From assembly GCA_024998685.1 (NCBI GenBank), contig JACOEH010000006.1, forward strand, positions 58,403 to 122,402: 64,000 bases of DNA, given 5' to 3'. The stretch's first letter is position 1. Each line of letters starts with the position of its first letter. Origin of the DNA: Nitrospira sp. Its GTDB lineage: Bacteria; Nitrospirota; Nitrospiria; Nitrospirales; Nitrospiraceae. Shown piece after piece: positions 18,429 through 28,304 of the stretch. A model generated the notes under the pieces. That model made no database searches and was not told the origin of the DNA. It was given only the letters and a program-made list of their open reading frames with translations. The translations under genes and the position numbers were made by a program.

Positions 18429-18839
18429 GACCCAGAGATTGATGGCGGAGCGCATGAAGCCAAAAAAGATCATGACATTGCAGGCGAGCCACGCGTCATG
18501 GCCTCGCAGGCCGGTGCGATCGTCGTGCTGATCGAGGAAGCGGCCAGGTCTTTCGCGTGAGGACCAACAGTCCGCGAATACGTGTTCATCCGGATGATCG
18601 GTCATCGCTTAAGGTGGAGAGAGAAGACACTTGTGAAGTCATGAGGGCCTTGTTTGTTACCAGGGCCTGTACGAAAGACTGATGTTGAACTGGGTTTTTC
18701 CTTATAGCCACGTTGATGGTTGATCCTCCTTCTAGAAGTCTCTGCCAAGAGGACTTCATTTAGGAGTTGCAACAGATGACGCATCGTAAACCCTTCGCAC
18801 TTGAATGTCTTGGGCTAATAAAGTCGGACGCATAAGGCC
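18429..18839. other. intergenic stretch without a recognised gene
   Basis: Between the marR promoter and the second efflux operon I find no supportable gene. One open frame on the + strand ends at 18560 with the conserved-looking tail GEPRVMASQAGAIVVLIEEA, which could be another stranded gene end, but I do not recognise the family. A ribosome-site-like AGGAG-type motif near 18725 is not followed by a convincing frame. Confidence 0.4.
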
Positions 18840-18868
18840 TTGACATCTTATGCTCGCTGAGCAGATTC
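18840..18868 (+). promoter_or_regulatory. candidate promoter/operator of the second RND operon
   Basis: TTGACA at 18840-18845 is followed by the inverted repeat TGCTC-GCT-GAGCA (18851-18863), about 60 bases before the adaptor start. The -10 region (around 18863-18869) is a poor match. The layout, a palindrome just after a -35 box, resembles the marR promoter but the palindrome sequence is different, so a different regulator would be expected. Confidence 0.33.
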
Positions 18869-18920
18869 TCACTGCGTGTTTTATGTCCTGAAAACTGTCC
18901 TGCGAATCGAAGAGGCGCCG

Positions 18921-20096
18921 ATGAGGCTCGTCATTGGCGTGCTTTTCGTCGTCGGAGCAGTCGGCCTGTTCGGCTGCAAGGACGAAACGGCCTCCTCCGC
19001 GCCTCGTCCGATCCCCGAAGTGGAGGTCGTCGAGACTTTTTCTCAGACTGTTCCCGATGAGCCGGAGCTTATCGGGCAAGCCGAAGCGTCGAGCATCGTC
19101 GAAATCCGCCCGCAAGTCACCGGAATCATCAAACAACGGTTTTTCCCCGAGGGGCGCGACGTCAAGCAAGGTGATCGTCTCTACGAGATCGATCCTGTGC
19201 CTTTCCGGGCGGCATTCGTGAGCGCCAAAGGACGAGTCGCGCAAGCCGAGGCGCGGGTCGTGCAGGCCAAGCAAGATCTGGCGCGTGTCAAGCCGTTGCT
19301 CGTCGAAGATGCCGTCAGCCAGAAAGATGTCGATGACGCTGTCGCAGAAGATCTTGCCGCGCGGGCCGCGCTGGAAGCGGCAAGAGGAGATCTGGTCAAG
19401 GCGAAGTTCGATCTGGACAACACGCTCATCGTCGCCCCGGTCGACGGCTTGATCGAGCGAACGCGGTACTATCAGGGCCGGTTGGTTACGGCGCAGACGG
19501 ATCTCCTGACGGTCATCCATCAAGTCGATCCTATGTACGTGATCGTGAGTGCGCCGGAGAGTTTTCTCCTCAAACGACGACGGGACACCCTTTCGAAACG
19601 GATTCAGCACCCGGGGATCTACAAATTGACGGGCACCATCATCTTCGTAGACGGAACCACCTATGCGCATGAGGGCGTGTTGGATTTTGCGGATATCGGG
19701 TTGCAGGTCCAGACCGGTTCACGTCAAGCGCGGGTGGTGTTCCCGAATCCCGATCGGGTGTTGTTGCCCGGCCAGTTCGTGACCGTGCGTTTTCACGGAG
19801 TGTCGAAGCCTAATGCCATCCTCGTTCCCCAGCGCGCGGTCCAGCAAGGACCAAAGGGCGCAGTCGTCTATGTCGTCAGCCAGGGGAACCAAGTGGAAGT
19901 CCGAGACGTGAAGGCGACGGATTGGCAAGGAGATCGGTGGATCATCGAGGAAGGGCTCCGGGCCGGGGAGCGGGTGATGGTGGAAGGATTCCAACGAGTC
20001 GTACCCGGAGCTCAGGTCAAGCCCGTCACGGTTGCCTCAACGGCATCCACTACACCTCCATCGCCGGCCGTCGGTGATGCGGAACAAGCGAAATGA
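18921..20096 (+). CDS. RND periplasmic adaptor, AcrA-like lipoprotein
   Basis: A 391-residue membrane fusion protein with a lipoprotein signal ending VGAVGLFGC. AcrA-type blocks: IVEIRPQVTGIIKQRFFPEG (first lipoyl half), a coiled-coil hairpin rich in Ala/Gln/Lys, and TLIVAPVDGLIERTRYYQG (second lipoyl half), then the beta-barrel and VLLPGQFVTVRFHG. ATG at 18921 (AGAGGCG upstream) is preferred over the GTG at 18876 because it directly starts the signal peptide. Overlaps the permease gene by 4 bp (ATGA). With the following two genes it forms a complete AcrAB-TolC-type pump. Confidence 0.9.
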   Translation: MRLVIGVLFVVGAVGLFGCKDETASSAPRPIPEVEVVETFSQTVPDEPELIGQAEASSIVEIRPQVTGIIKQRFFPEGRDVKQGDRLYEIDPVPFRAAFVSAKGRVAQAEARVVQAKQDLARVKPLLVEDAVSQKDVDDAVAEDLAARAALEAARGDLVKAKFDLDNTLIVAPVDGLIERTRYYQGRLVTAQTDLLTVIHQVDPMYVIVSAPESFLLKRRRDTLSKRIQHPGIYKLTGTIIFVDGTTYAHEGVLDFADIGLQVQTGSRQARVVFPNPDRVLLPGQFVTVRFHGVSKPNAILVPQRAVQQGPKGAVVYVVSQGNQVEVRDVKATDWQGDRWIIEEGLRAGERVMVEGFQRVVPGAQVKPVTVASTASTTPPSPAVGDAEQAK

Positions 20097-23000
20097 ACCT
20101 CGGTTTTTTTATCGACCGTCCGATTTTTGCCTCGGTCCTTTCCATCGTCGTCGTCGTCATGGGCCTCGTGGCAATGCTGGCCCTGCCCATCGCTCAATTC
20201 CCTGAAATCACTCCCCCGGTGGTGCAGATCGAAGCCGACTATCCCGGCGCGAGCGCGGAAGTCGTTGCGGAATCGGTCGCCCGCCCCATTGAGTTACAGC
20301 TTCCCGGGATCGACCATCTTCTCTATTTCGATTCGACCAGTACGAACGACGGTCACATGACCATCAAGCTGACCTTCGAAATCGGCACGAACGTCGATAT
20401 CGCGCAAGTCCAGGCGCAGAATCGCCAGAAGCTTGCAGAGCCGCAGCTTCCGCCGGAAGTCATTCGTCAAGGAGTGACCGTTAAAAAAATGTCGCCGGAT
20501 CTGCTGACGGTCATGGTGCTGAATTCCGACGATCCGCAGCAAGATGCGCTCTTTCTCTCGAATTTCGCGATCCTGCGAATCCTCGACAATATCAAGCGTT
20601 TGCCCGGCGTCGGCGATGCGCTGGTCTTCGGACAACAAAACTACAGCATGCGTCTCGTCCTTGATCCTGTGCGTATGGCGCAGTTGGGTCTGACGCCGAC
20701 CGACATCGCGAATGTCGTGCGCGAACAGAACCGTGACTTCCCCGCCGGAACCGTCGGACGGGAGCCTATGCCGATTTCCACGGAACTCACCCTCCCGCTC
20801 TTTGCCGACGGACGCATGTCCGACGTGCATGAATTCGAGAACATGATCGTTCGAGCTCTGCCGAACGGATCGATGGTTCGCCTCAAAGATGTTGCGCGGG
20901 TCGAGTTGGGGGCGCAGTCTTACGTGCTCGAAGGCCGCTATAACCGCAAACCCACCGCGCTGCTTCTGACCTTTCTTTTGCCCGGCGCCAACGCCCTCGA
21001 CACAGTCAAGGGAATTCGCGGTGAGATGGACAGGCTGAGCAAGATCTTTCCACCCGGCGTCACGTATGACATTCCCTACGACACGACACGCTTTGTCGAT
21101 GTCTCCATCAAGGAAGTGGTCAAGACCTTGGGGGAAGCCATGGTCTTGGTCGTTCTGGTCGTGTACCTCTTTCTTCAAAGCTGGCGTGCAACACTGATTC
21201 CCGTCCTGGCGGTTCCGGTCTCGCTGATCGGAACCTTTGCAGGGATGGCGGCCCTCGGGTTCTCGATCAATACACTCACTCTCTTCGGCCTGGTGCTCGC
21301 CATCGGGATCGTGGTGGATGATGCCATCGTGGTCGTTGAAAACGTGGAGCGCCACATGGCGAATGGACTGTCACAGAAAGATGCGGCTAAGAAGGCCATG
21401 GGGGAGGTGGCAGGTCCCGTGATCGCCATTGTGCTGGTGCTCTGCGCGGTCTTTGTGCCGGTGGGATTTCTAGGAGGAATCACCGGCCAATTGTACAAGC
21501 AGTTTGCGATCACGATCGCGGTCTCCGTCGCGATCTCGGGATTTGTCGCGCTGACGCTCAGCCCCGCTCTCTGCGCTCTGGTGCTGAAGCCGAGCCATGG
21601 GCCACGCAAAGGCTTCTTCGGACTGTTTAATCGGCTGTTCGAGTGGGTCCAAATTCGGTACGCGACAAGCGTGGGTTTCACGTTGAAACATATGGTCCTC
21701 TCGCTGGCGCTGTGCGGAGTCGTGATCGGCGTCGCGGTCAAATTGTTTGCCGGGATTCCCTTAGCCTTCTTGCCGGAAGAAGACCAGGGATATTTTATTA
21801 CCATCGTCCAGCTGCCGGATGGGGCGTCGAAAAAACGGACGGACGCAGTCCTCGACCGGATCGAGCAGTACTACCATACCCTACCCGCGATCTATGGAAC
21901 ACAAGCGCTGTCGGGACAGAACTTCGTCTTCAATACCAGGGGAACCAATACGGCGACCCTCTTCGCGCCGCTCAAACATTGGGATGAACGGAAGAGCAAG
22001 CAGGACCATGTCAAATCTCTTATCGGAGGGGCGTTCAAGGAGTTTGCAAAGATCCCCGGGGCGTTGATTTTGGCGTTTAATGCTCCCTCGATCCGAGGCC
22101 TGGGCGCCACCGGCGGTTTCTCCGTGCAACTGCAAGACCCGAGCGGCGGAGATTTTAGGAAGTTCGGCGCGGTCGCTCAGGAGTTTGTCGAGAAGGCAAG
22201 ACAGGACCCGGCGATCGGGGCGGTCAGTACCAGCTTTCGCGTGAGCGCGCCCCGTGTGCACGCCAAGATCAATCGGGAGAGGGCCAAGGCGCTCGGGGTA
22301 CCGATTTCCGAAGTATTCGACACCCTTCAGGCTTATTTCGGCAACCTGTATATCAACGATTTCGTGAAATTCGGCCGTGTCTATCGGGTCCAGACCGAAG
22401 CGGAGCCCCAGTATCGATCGCGCCCGGCCGATATCGCCAAAATCTACGTTCGGGCAATGACTGGTCGAGAGACATCGATGATCCCGCTGGACACCGTCGT
22501 CTCGACGACCTATTCCAGCGGGCCCGATCCAGTCACTCATTTCAACGGATTCAATACCGCCCTCGTCCTCGGTTCAGCGGCGCCGGGCTACAGCTCAGGC
22601 CAAGCGCTCGATGCCTTGGAGCGGGTGGCGAAAGAGGTCTTGCCCCCTCAGGGGTTCGATATCGATTGGAGCGGGATTTCCTATCAGGAACACAAGGCGG
22701 GATCTCAGTCGGTTGTCGCGTTCGGGTTCGGCTTACTCATGGTGTTCCTGGTATTGGCCGCTCAGTACGAGAGCTGGACTGTTCCGTTTGCCGTGATCTT
22801 GGCTGTGCCGTTCGGCGTGTTCGGCGCCTTGTCGGCGGTGTGGTTGTCGGGGATGACCAACGATATTTATTTTCAGATCGGCCTCGTCACGCTCATCGGG
22901 CTTTCGGCCAAGAACGCCATTCTCATCGTGGAATTTGCGAATCAACGATACCAGCACGGCCTGTCGTTGCGGGATGCGGCGAGCGAGGCGGCGCGGCTTC

Positions 23001-23275
23001 GGTTCCGCCCCATCCTCATGACCTCATTGGCGTTCATTCTCGGCGTGGTGCCCTTGGTGGTCGCCAGTGGAGCAGGCGCGGCCAGCCGGCATTCGATCGG
23101 CACTGGTGTGTTCGGGGGGATGATCGCCGCGACGATTCTTTCCGTCTTATTTGTCCCCTTGTTCTTCATGCTGATCCGAATGTTGGGAAAACCGGCTGCC
23201 GGATCCGTCCAACGAGGCAAAGTCGGAGAAGACCGTACCGGACTCGAGTCGGCATCCCCGCAAGGAGGACGTTGA
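20093..23275 (+). CDS. RND efflux permease, AcrB/HAE-1 type
   Basis: A 1060-residue inner-membrane drug/proton antiporter. It begins with the typical FIDRPIFASVLSIVVVVMGL, has the proton-relay motif GIVVDDAIVVVENVERHM in TM4 and the C-terminal motif GLSAKNAILIVEFANQ; the hydrophilic periplasmic loops follow TM1 and TM7. Length and motifs are those of HAE-1 pumps such as AcrB and MexB that export hydrophobic organics. Translationally coupled to the adaptor; the outer-membrane gene starts one base after its stop. Unlike the leftward system, permease and channel here are separate genes. Confidence 0.95.
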   Translation: MNLGFFIDRPIFASVLSIVVVVMGLVAMLALPIAQFPEITPPVVQIEADYPGASAEVVAESVARPIELQLPGIDHLLYFDSTSTNDGHMTIKLTFEIGTNVDIAQVQAQNRQKLAEPQLPPEVIRQGVTVKKMSPDLLTVMVLNSDDPQQDALFLSNFAILRILDNIKRLPGVGDALVFGQQNYSMRLVLDPVRMAQLGLTPTDIANVVREQNRDFPAGTVGREPMPISTELTLPLFADGRMSDVHEFENMIVRALPNGSMVRLKDVARVELGAQSYVLEGRYNRKPTALLLTFLLPGANALDTVKGIRGEMDRLSKIFPPGVTYDIPYDTTRFVDVSIKEVVKTLGEAMVLVVLVVYLFLQSWRATLIPVLAVPVSLIGTFAGMAALGFSINTLTLFGLVLAIGIVVDDAIVVVENVERHMANGLSQKDAAKKAMGEVAGPVIAIVLVLCAVFVPVGFLGGITGQLYKQFAITIAVSVAISGFVALTLSPALCALVLKPSHGPRKGFFGLFNRLFEWVQIRYATSVGFTLKHMVLSLALCGVVIGVAVKLFAGIPLAFLPEEDQGYFITIVQLPDGASKKRTDAVLDRIEQYYHTLPAIYGTQALSGQNFVFNTRGTNTATLFAPLKHWDERKSKQDHVKSLIGGAFKEFAKIPGALILAFNAPSIRGLGATGGFSVQLQDPSGGDFRKFGAVAQEFVEKARQDPAIGAVSTSFRVSAPRVHAKINRERAKALGVPISEVFDTLQAYFGNLYINDFVKFGRVYRVQTEAEPQYRSRPADIAKIYVRAMTGRETSMIPLDTVVSTTYSSGPDPVTHFNGFNTALVLGSAAPGYSSGQALDALERVAKEVLPPQGFDIDWSGISYQEHKAGSQSVVAFGFGLLMVFLVLAAQYESWTVPFAVILAVPFGVFGALSAVWLSGMTNDIYFQIGLVTLIGLSAKNAILIVEFANQRYQHGLSLRDAASEAARLRFRPILMTSLAFILGVVPLVVASGAGAASRHSIGTGVFGGMIAATILSVLFVPLFFMLIRMLGKPAAGSVQRGKVGEDRTGLESASPQGGR

Positions 23276-23276
23276 C

Positions 23277-24710
23277 ATGCAGATACTCGCATTGGTCTTG
23301 GTTTCAGGACTCCTGTTCGCCTGCGCGGTGGGACCCGATTATTCGCGCCCGGATATTCCTGCCGGAGATTCATTCCGCATGGCCAAGGAGGCGGCTGATT
23401 TACCGTCTCTTGCCAATATGCCGTGGTGGGAACTCTACCAGGATGAAGAACTTCAAAAGCTCATCCGCATTGCGTTAGCAGAGAACAAAGATCTCGAACG
23501 CACGGTCGCGACGATCGAAGAGTTTGAAGCTCGGTTGTTCATCGCGAAGACCGACTTTATTCCTCAGATGACGGCCACGTCGAACTTTCCTGTTGCCAGG
23601 TTGGGTGGCGTCCGTTTTCGAGGATTTCCAAATCCCTTCAACTACTATCTGCAGGGCAATCTCGCCTGGGAAATCGATGTGTGGGGACGAATTCGCCGGT
23701 CGAACGAAGCGGCCCGCGGCGATCTGTTGGCCCGTGAAGAGAACCGGCGCGCGCTTGTTTTGCAATTGGTCGGTGGGGTAGCTCAGGCTTATTTCGATCT
23801 TCGGCAGTTCGATCTGCAATTGGAAATTTCCGAGCGGACCTTGCGTGCCTGGGAGGAGTCCGTGCGAATCAGCCAGGCGCGGCACCGACAGGGTCTGATT
23901 CACGGATTGGATCTTGAACAGTTCCAAGCCGAGCGGGAAAACGCGGCGGCTCGCATCGCGGACCTGAAACGCCAAATGATTCAAAAGGAAAACGAGTTGA
24001 GCGTGCTGTTAGGGAGGAATCCCGGTCAGATCCCCAGAGGACAATCGCTGACCGACCAGGTGGTGCCGCCGGTCGTGCCGGCCGGTCTCCCTTCCGAATT
24101 GCTGCAGCGACGGCCGGATGTCGTGCAGGCTGAGCAGCAGTTGGCTGCCGCAACGGCCAGGATCGGGGCCGCCAAAGCCGATCGCTTTCCCAAGCTCTCC
24201 CTCACCGGGCTTCTCGGGACCGCCAATCCGAGCTTGTCCAAACTCTTCGCGGTCGGAGGCGATTTCGGAATCTTCGGTCCGACTCTGACCGGTCCCCTGC
24301 TGAACGCCGTGAGTCTCGGGTTTCAACAGGATGCCGCTGAGGCTCAAGCCAGGCAAGCGATCGCCCAATACAAGCAGACCATCCTCACAGCGTTCAAGGA
24401 AGTTGAAGACGCGTTGGCGGGAGTCAGCACCGCGCGTGAACAGGCGGCTGCTCAGGAGAGACAGGTCAATGCGTTAAAAGCGGCCCTTCGCCTCGCGAAT
24501 CTCCGGTACAAGGGCGGCCTGGCGAATTATTTGGACGTCCTGATTGCGCAACGGAACCTGTTCGACGCGGAATTGGCGCTCGCGACGACTCGTCGCTTGT
24601 ATCTGACCTCGGTGGTTCAGCTCTATAAAGCCTTGGGCGGCGGATGGTCTCTCAGCGACCATAGCCGAGAACAGCCGGCTGTCGAAGCTTTGAAAACCGG
24701 GAATAACTAA
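23277..24710 (+). CDS. RND outer-membrane factor, OprM/NodT family lipoprotein
   Basis: A 477-residue outer-membrane channel with lipoprotein signal (VLVSGLLFACAVGPDYSRP), the family start block WWELYQDEELQKLI, LAWEIDVWGRIRRSNEAARG, RRPDVVQAEQQLAAATARIG and the closing block YKGGLANYLDVLIAQRNLF. A strong AAGGAGG sits 5-10 bases before the start. It completes the second RND operon. A 7-bp hairpin follows the stop codon but without a T-run. Confidence 0.92.
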   Translation: MQILALVLVSGLLFACAVGPDYSRPDIPAGDSFRMAKEAADLPSLANMPWWELYQDEELQKLIRIALAENKDLERTVATIEEFEARLFIAKTDFIPQMTATSNFPVARLGGVRFRGFPNPFNYYLQGNLAWEIDVWGRIRRSNEAARGDLLAREENRRALVLQLVGGVAQAYFDLRQFDLQLEISERTLRAWEESVRISQARHRQGLIHGLDLEQFQAERENAAARIADLKRQMIQKENELSVLLGRNPGQIPRGQSLTDQVVPPVVPAGLPSELLQRRPDVVQAEQQLAAATARIGAAKADRFPKLSLTGLLGTANPSLSKLFAVGGDFGIFGPTLTGPLLNAVSLGFQQDAAEAQARQAIAQYKQTILTAFKEVEDALAGVSTAREQAAAQERQVNALKAALRLANLRYKGGLANYLDVLIAQRNLFDAELALATTRRLYLTSVVQLYKALGGGWSLSDHSREQPAVEALKTGNN

Positions 24711-24718
24711 TTCGGCCG

Positions 24719-24736
24719 GCGCCGGGTAACCGGCGC
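24719..24736. other. perfect 7-bp hairpin after the RND operon
   Basis: GCGCCGG, a 4-base loop GTAA, then CCGGCGC, starting 8 bases after the stop codon. It is GC-rich and well placed for a terminator or transcript-end stabiliser, but the expected T-run is missing. The rest of the spacer to 25045 (about 310 bases) shows no gene; a GATCGACGAAGG-like stretch precedes the next start. Confidence 0.4.
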
Positions 24737-25045
24737 GAACACCATTCTGGCTGAATATTTCAATTGTGAGAGAAACCTCGATTTCTCGTCACTGCGATGT
24801 TGAGTGTTGAGAAGCCCGAAACAGATCGGTGCAGAGTCGACAGTCAGCCCATCGTGCGTTGGGGGAAGCAATTGGGGGGTTGAGTCGGTCAAGCCGTTCT
24901 GTCTATAACCTCTGAAAGGACAAGACACCGCGCATGTTGTATGCAGATGCGGGCTGGAAGGGCTGACACTGCTCCGTGATCGACGAAGGATGGGGTCTTT
25001 TATGGGTATTCGAACAAACTCCGGCGATTCTGTGAAGCGAAGGCG

Positions 25046-26890
25046 ATGAGTTATCAGCCGATTGAGAATTACGGCATCATCGGCAACATGCGCACGGCTG
25101 CGCTCGTCGGTATGACGGGATCGATTGATTGGTTCTGCTTTCCGCACTTCGATTCCCCCAGTGTGTTCGCGGCCATTCTGGATCACGAGAAAGGCGGCCG
25201 CTTCGAGCTTGGCGCCGCCCGCGAGGGTGTGAAGACCAAACAGTTCTATTGGCCGGACACGAATATTCTGATCACGCGCCTCAACTCGCCGGATGGGATC
25301 GCGGAAATCGTAGATTTCATGCCGCCCGGCCTTCCGAACGAGTCCGCGTGGCGGCATTCGCTGGTGCGGCGGGTAAGAGTGACGCAGGGAAGCATGGAGT
25401 TTCGCATGCGATGCCATCCCGCGTTTGATTATGCGCGGGCGGCCCATGACACCGTTATTTCAAAACAGGGAGCGAGCTTCCATTCTCCCGGCTTGAGTCT
25501 GAGTCTCGCGACGGATATTCCGCTTACGGCGGATGACCGCGGCGCGACGGCGGTTTTTGTGCTGCACGAGGAGCAGTCGGCGGTGTTCGTGCTTGGAGGT
25601 ATTCAAGCCGATGAAGACTGCGGTTCTTGTCCATCCATCGGTGAAGCCGACGAACTCTTCGAACACACGGTGAACTATTGGCGACGCTGGTTGTCCAAAT
25701 GCACCTACGCCGGTCGTTGGCGAGAGATGATCTATCGGTCGGCGCTCACCCTGAAACTACTGACCTTCGAACCGACCGGCGCCATCATCGCCGCTCCGAC
25801 ATGCAGCTTGCCGGAAACACTCGGTGGAGGCCGAAATTGGGACTATCGTTATACGTGGATTCGGGATGCCGCCTTCACCCTATACGGTTTGCTGCGGATC
25901 GGATTTACCGACGAGGCGGTCGGCTTTATGAAATGGCTGGAGGCGCGCGCAGGAGAGGCGGAGCCGGACGGATCGTTGCAGATCGTCTACGGCATCGACG
26001 GACGCCACGATCTCACGGAAACGACACTCGATCATTTGGACGGCTATCGAGGATCTCGGCCGGTCCGCATCGGCAATGGTGCCTACAACCAACTGCAATT
26101 GGACATCTACGGCGAGCTGTTGGATTCGTTGTACCTGTACAACAAATATGTGATGCCGATCGGTTATGATGTATGGGTGCGTATCAAGAGGCGGCTGGAT
26201 TGGCTCTGTGAGAATTGGCAGCAGCCGGATGAAGGCATCTGGGAAGTGCGCGGCGGACGGAGACACTTCGTGTATTCCAAGCTGATGTGCTGGGTCGCCA
26301 TGGATCGCGGCCTACGATTGGCCGAGAAGCGATCGTTTCCGGCTGATCGTACGCGCTGGCTTCAGGTCAGGGACCGAATCTATGAAGAGATCATGACGAA
26401 GGGATGGAGCTCCGCACGCCAAACCTTCGTGCAGTATTATGGCAGCGACTCGCTGGATGCGTCGAACCTCATCATGTCGCTGGTGTTCTTTCTCTCTCCG
26501 AACGATCCGAGAATGCTGAAAACGTTGGATGCCATTAACCGTTCACCGAAACATGGTGGTCTTGCCTCGGACGGGTTGGTCTACCGCTACGACAGCGAAA
26601 CGGGAGAAGACGGTCTGCACGGAAAAGAAGGCACCTTCACCATGTGCTCGTTTTGGCTGGTCGAGGCATTGACGAGGGCAGGACGCGTCGATCGCGCGAA
26701 ACTGAACGAGGCTCGGCTGCTGTTTGAGCGCATGCTGGGTCACGCCAACCATGTCGGTCTGTATTCGGAGGAGATCGGCACAGGCGGTGAAGCACTCGGG
26801 AACTTCCCACAGGCCTTCACTCATCTGGCTCTCATCAGCGCCGCCTTCAATCTCGATCGCACACTCAACACGAAATCGAAGGTAAGTTGA
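25046..26890 (+). CDS. glycoside hydrolase family 15 protein (glucoamylase/trehalase-like)
   Basis: A 614-residue cytosolic GH15 enzyme. N-terminal beta-sandwich begins [20 protein letters not shown] with [18 protein letters not shown]; the catalytic (alpha/alpha)6 barrel has [20 protein letters not shown] (catalytic acid region) and [20 protein letters not shown] (second catalytic Glu). Bacterial relatives hydrolyse trehalose or alpha-glucans to glucose. No signal peptide. It is followed by a secreted small protein and a glucose-6-phosphate dehydrogenase relic, which suggests an earlier sugar-oxidation cluster with gnd. Confidence 0.92.
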   Translation: MSYQPIENYGIIGNMRTAALVGMTGSIDWFCFPHFDSPSVFAAILDHEKGGRFELGAAREGVKTKQFYWPDTNILITRLNSPDGIAEIVDFMPPGLPNESAWRHSLVRRVRVTQGSMEFRMRCHPAFDYARAAHDTVISKQGASFHSPGLSLSLATDIPLTADDRGATAVFVLHEEQSAVFVLGGIQADEDCGSCPSIGEADELFEHTVNYWRRWLSKCTYAGRWREMIYRSALTLKLLTFEPTGAIIAAPTCSLPETLGGGRNWDYRYTWIRDAAFTLYGLLRIGFTDEAVGFMKWLEARAGEAEPDGSLQIVYGIDGRHDLTETTLDHLDGYRGSRPVRIGNGAYNQLQLDIYGELLDSLYLYNKYVMPIGYDVWVRIKRRLDWLCENWQQPDEGIWEVRGGRRHFVYSKLMCWVAMDRGLRLAEKRSFPADRTRWLQVRDRIYEEIMTKGWSSARQTFVQYYGSDSLDASNLIMSLVFFLSPNDPRMLKTLDAINRSPKHGGLASDGLVYRYDSETGEDGLHGKEGTFTMCSFWLVEALTRAGRVDRAKLNEARLLFERMLGHANHVGLYSEEIGTGGEALGNFPQAFTHLALISAAFNLDRTLNTKSKVS

Positions 26891-26934
26891 CGACAGGGAG
26901 CCGATTGACCGATTAACCATCAATGAGGTGCAAA

Positions 26935-27273
26935 ATGATTCGTATGGGTCTGATGTTAGTGCTGGTCGGCCTGTGGTTATTGGGAACCGGCGTGACCGGT
27001 TGGACGGCTAATGACCAGGGTAGCCGACTCGCGATCGTAAGTCCGACACAGGGCGCAGTGATCAAAGGGGATTCCGTCCAAGTGCGATACAAATTGGCGA
27101 AGGGCACGGAAGCCACGCACATCCATTGTTATGTGGATGGAGAGTATCAGAAAGGGTTTAAAGGCGTAGTCAAGGGGCTCACGCGTGGCTCGCATGAGAT
27201 CAAACTTGTGGCGGCGAGCCATGATCACGACGCGCTGGGTGTCGAAGCGGTCGTGACGATTGAGGTGGAATGA
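26935..27273 (+). CDS. small secreted Ig-like domain protein
   Basis: A 112-residue protein with a signal peptide (MLVLVGLWLLGTGVTGWTA) and an Ig-like/fibronectin-like beta-sandwich pattern: SPTQGAVIKGDSVQVRYKL, HIHCYVDGEYQKGF, SHEIKLVAASHDHD, ending in VVTIEVE. Such domains occur in surface or periplasmic binding proteins; a His-rich patch could bind a metal (speculative). Start at 26935 has GAGGTG just upstream; an in-frame ATG at 26923 is the alternative. Function not known. Confidence 0.7.
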   Translation: MIRMGLMLVLVGLWLLGTGVTGWTANDQGSRLAIVSPTQGAVIKGDSVQVRYKLAKGTEATHIHCYVDGEYQKGFKGVVKGLTRGSHEIKLVAASHDHDALGVEAVVTIEVE

Positions 27274-27385
27274 TGCACACGGCACCGGTGGTTCGTGATC
27301 GAGCGACGGGTTATGGCGCGGACGTAGCGCGCGGCCTCCAGCATGGGACGGGGAACAGAGCAGGAGCATGTGATCATGATCATGG

Positions 27386-27598
27386 AAGCCCTATGAACGC
27401 CTCCTCGGAGACGCCGTCAAGGGCGATCCGACTCTCTTTGCGCGAGAAGATGGGGTGGAAGCGGCGTGGCGCGCCGTGGAGCCGGTCTTTGGCACCGCGA
27501 CACCATTATATGAATACGAGTCGAACACCTGAGGACCCCAAGAAGCGGATCAGTTCATCGGGAAAGGCGATTGGCACAGCCCGCAGGCCGACACATGA
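27386..27598 (+). pseudogene. zwf: glucose-6-phosphate 1-dehydrogenase, C-terminal relic
   Basis: This frame reads [20 protein letters not shown], then [16 protein letters not shown] and [10 protein letters not shown], followed by an in-frame TGA (27530-27532) where the family has Trp in the TWGP motif, and continues GPQEADQFIGKGDWHSPQ to a second stop. This is the unmistakable C-terminus of G6PDH, cut off from the first 85% of the gene and carrying a nonsense codon. Not functional. It explains the 437-bp gap between the small secreted protein and the GNAT gene; another frame here (27270-27629) is only a shadow. Confidence 0.85.
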
Positions 27599-27710
27599 GC
27601 GACCGGCGAGGTCCAAGGAGCAGGCATGAAGCGATGGTTCCGAACAAAGCGGATAATGTAAGGCCGACCGCATTGATCGGCTGCGCGCTTGTCATGATCG
27701 GGTAAGGGCC

Positions 27711-28304
27711 ATGGAATTCAGACGGGCAAAGGATGAGGACATGCCGGCGATTCTCGATGTGCAGGCGGCGAACTTCATCGGCAACCTGTGTGATGCGGAA
27801 CGCCAGGATGGCTTTTTGTCGGTGAAGTTTACACGTCAGCAATTCGAGGAGATGGCAAGCCATGTCGGAGTCATCATAGCCGCAGCCGAAGGCGGCTTGG
27901 CCGGTTACCTCTGTGCCTCCTCCTGTGAATTCAATCAATCATTCCCTCTACTCGCCGCCATGATGCGGCAATTCAATGCGATGGACTATCGTGGTCGGTC
28001 GCTCGCCTCCTCTCGCGTATTCATTTATGGACCGGTTTGCATCGATCGGTCTTACCGTGGCCAGGGACTCCTTCGCGGACTGTACGAAACGCTGCTACAG
28101 GAAGTCGTCGGACGGTATGACATCGGTGTGGCCTTCGTCGCCGGCGATAATCCGCATTCTCTTCGTGTCCATATGGATGGACTCGGGATGACTCATGTCG
28201 GGGAATTTACCTTCTCAGGGAAGCAGTATCGTATTCTGGCGTTTGATGTGAGATCCGGGAATGGAAATGGAGCGGCGAGTAAGCCAACCGCCGAAGAGCC
28301 ATGA
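27711..28304 (+). CDS. GNAT family N-acetyltransferase
   Basis: A 197-residue GNAT-fold protein. It starts MEFRRAKDEDMPAILDVQ (typical beta1-alpha1) and has the acetyl-CoA pyrophosphate loop DRSYRGQGLLRGLYE (Q/R-x-x-G-x-G/A) and the later GDNPHSLRVHMDGLGM, typical of the final helix-strand block. Probably acetylates an amine or amino acid in the cytoplasm; substrate unknown. Its stop overlaps the histidine phosphatase start in an ATGA junction, so the two are translated together. The start has TAAGGGCC upstream. Confidence 0.85.
   Translation: MEFRRAKDEDMPAILDVQAANFIGNLCDAERQDGFLSVKFTRQQFEEMASHVGVIIAAAEGGLAGYLCASSCEFNQSFPLLAAMMRQFNAMDYRGRSLASSRVFIYGPVCIDRSYRGQGLLRGLYETLLQEVVGRYDIGVAFVAGDNPHSLRVHMDGLGMTHVGEFTFSGKQYRILAFDVRSGNGNGAASKPTAEEP

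Noticed and set aside
18756..19670. 304-codon open frame on the minus strand
   Set aside because: It lies opposite the AcrA-like adaptor, is Arg/Asp/His-rich in the way antisense frames of GC-rich genes are, and has no family motif.
20294..21355. 353-codon open frame on the minus strand
   Set aside because: Antisense to the AcrB-type permease; no motif, no ribosome site.
24719..24736. Rho-independent terminator after the second RND operon
   Set aside because: The hairpin is good but no T-run follows; kept only as a hairpin.
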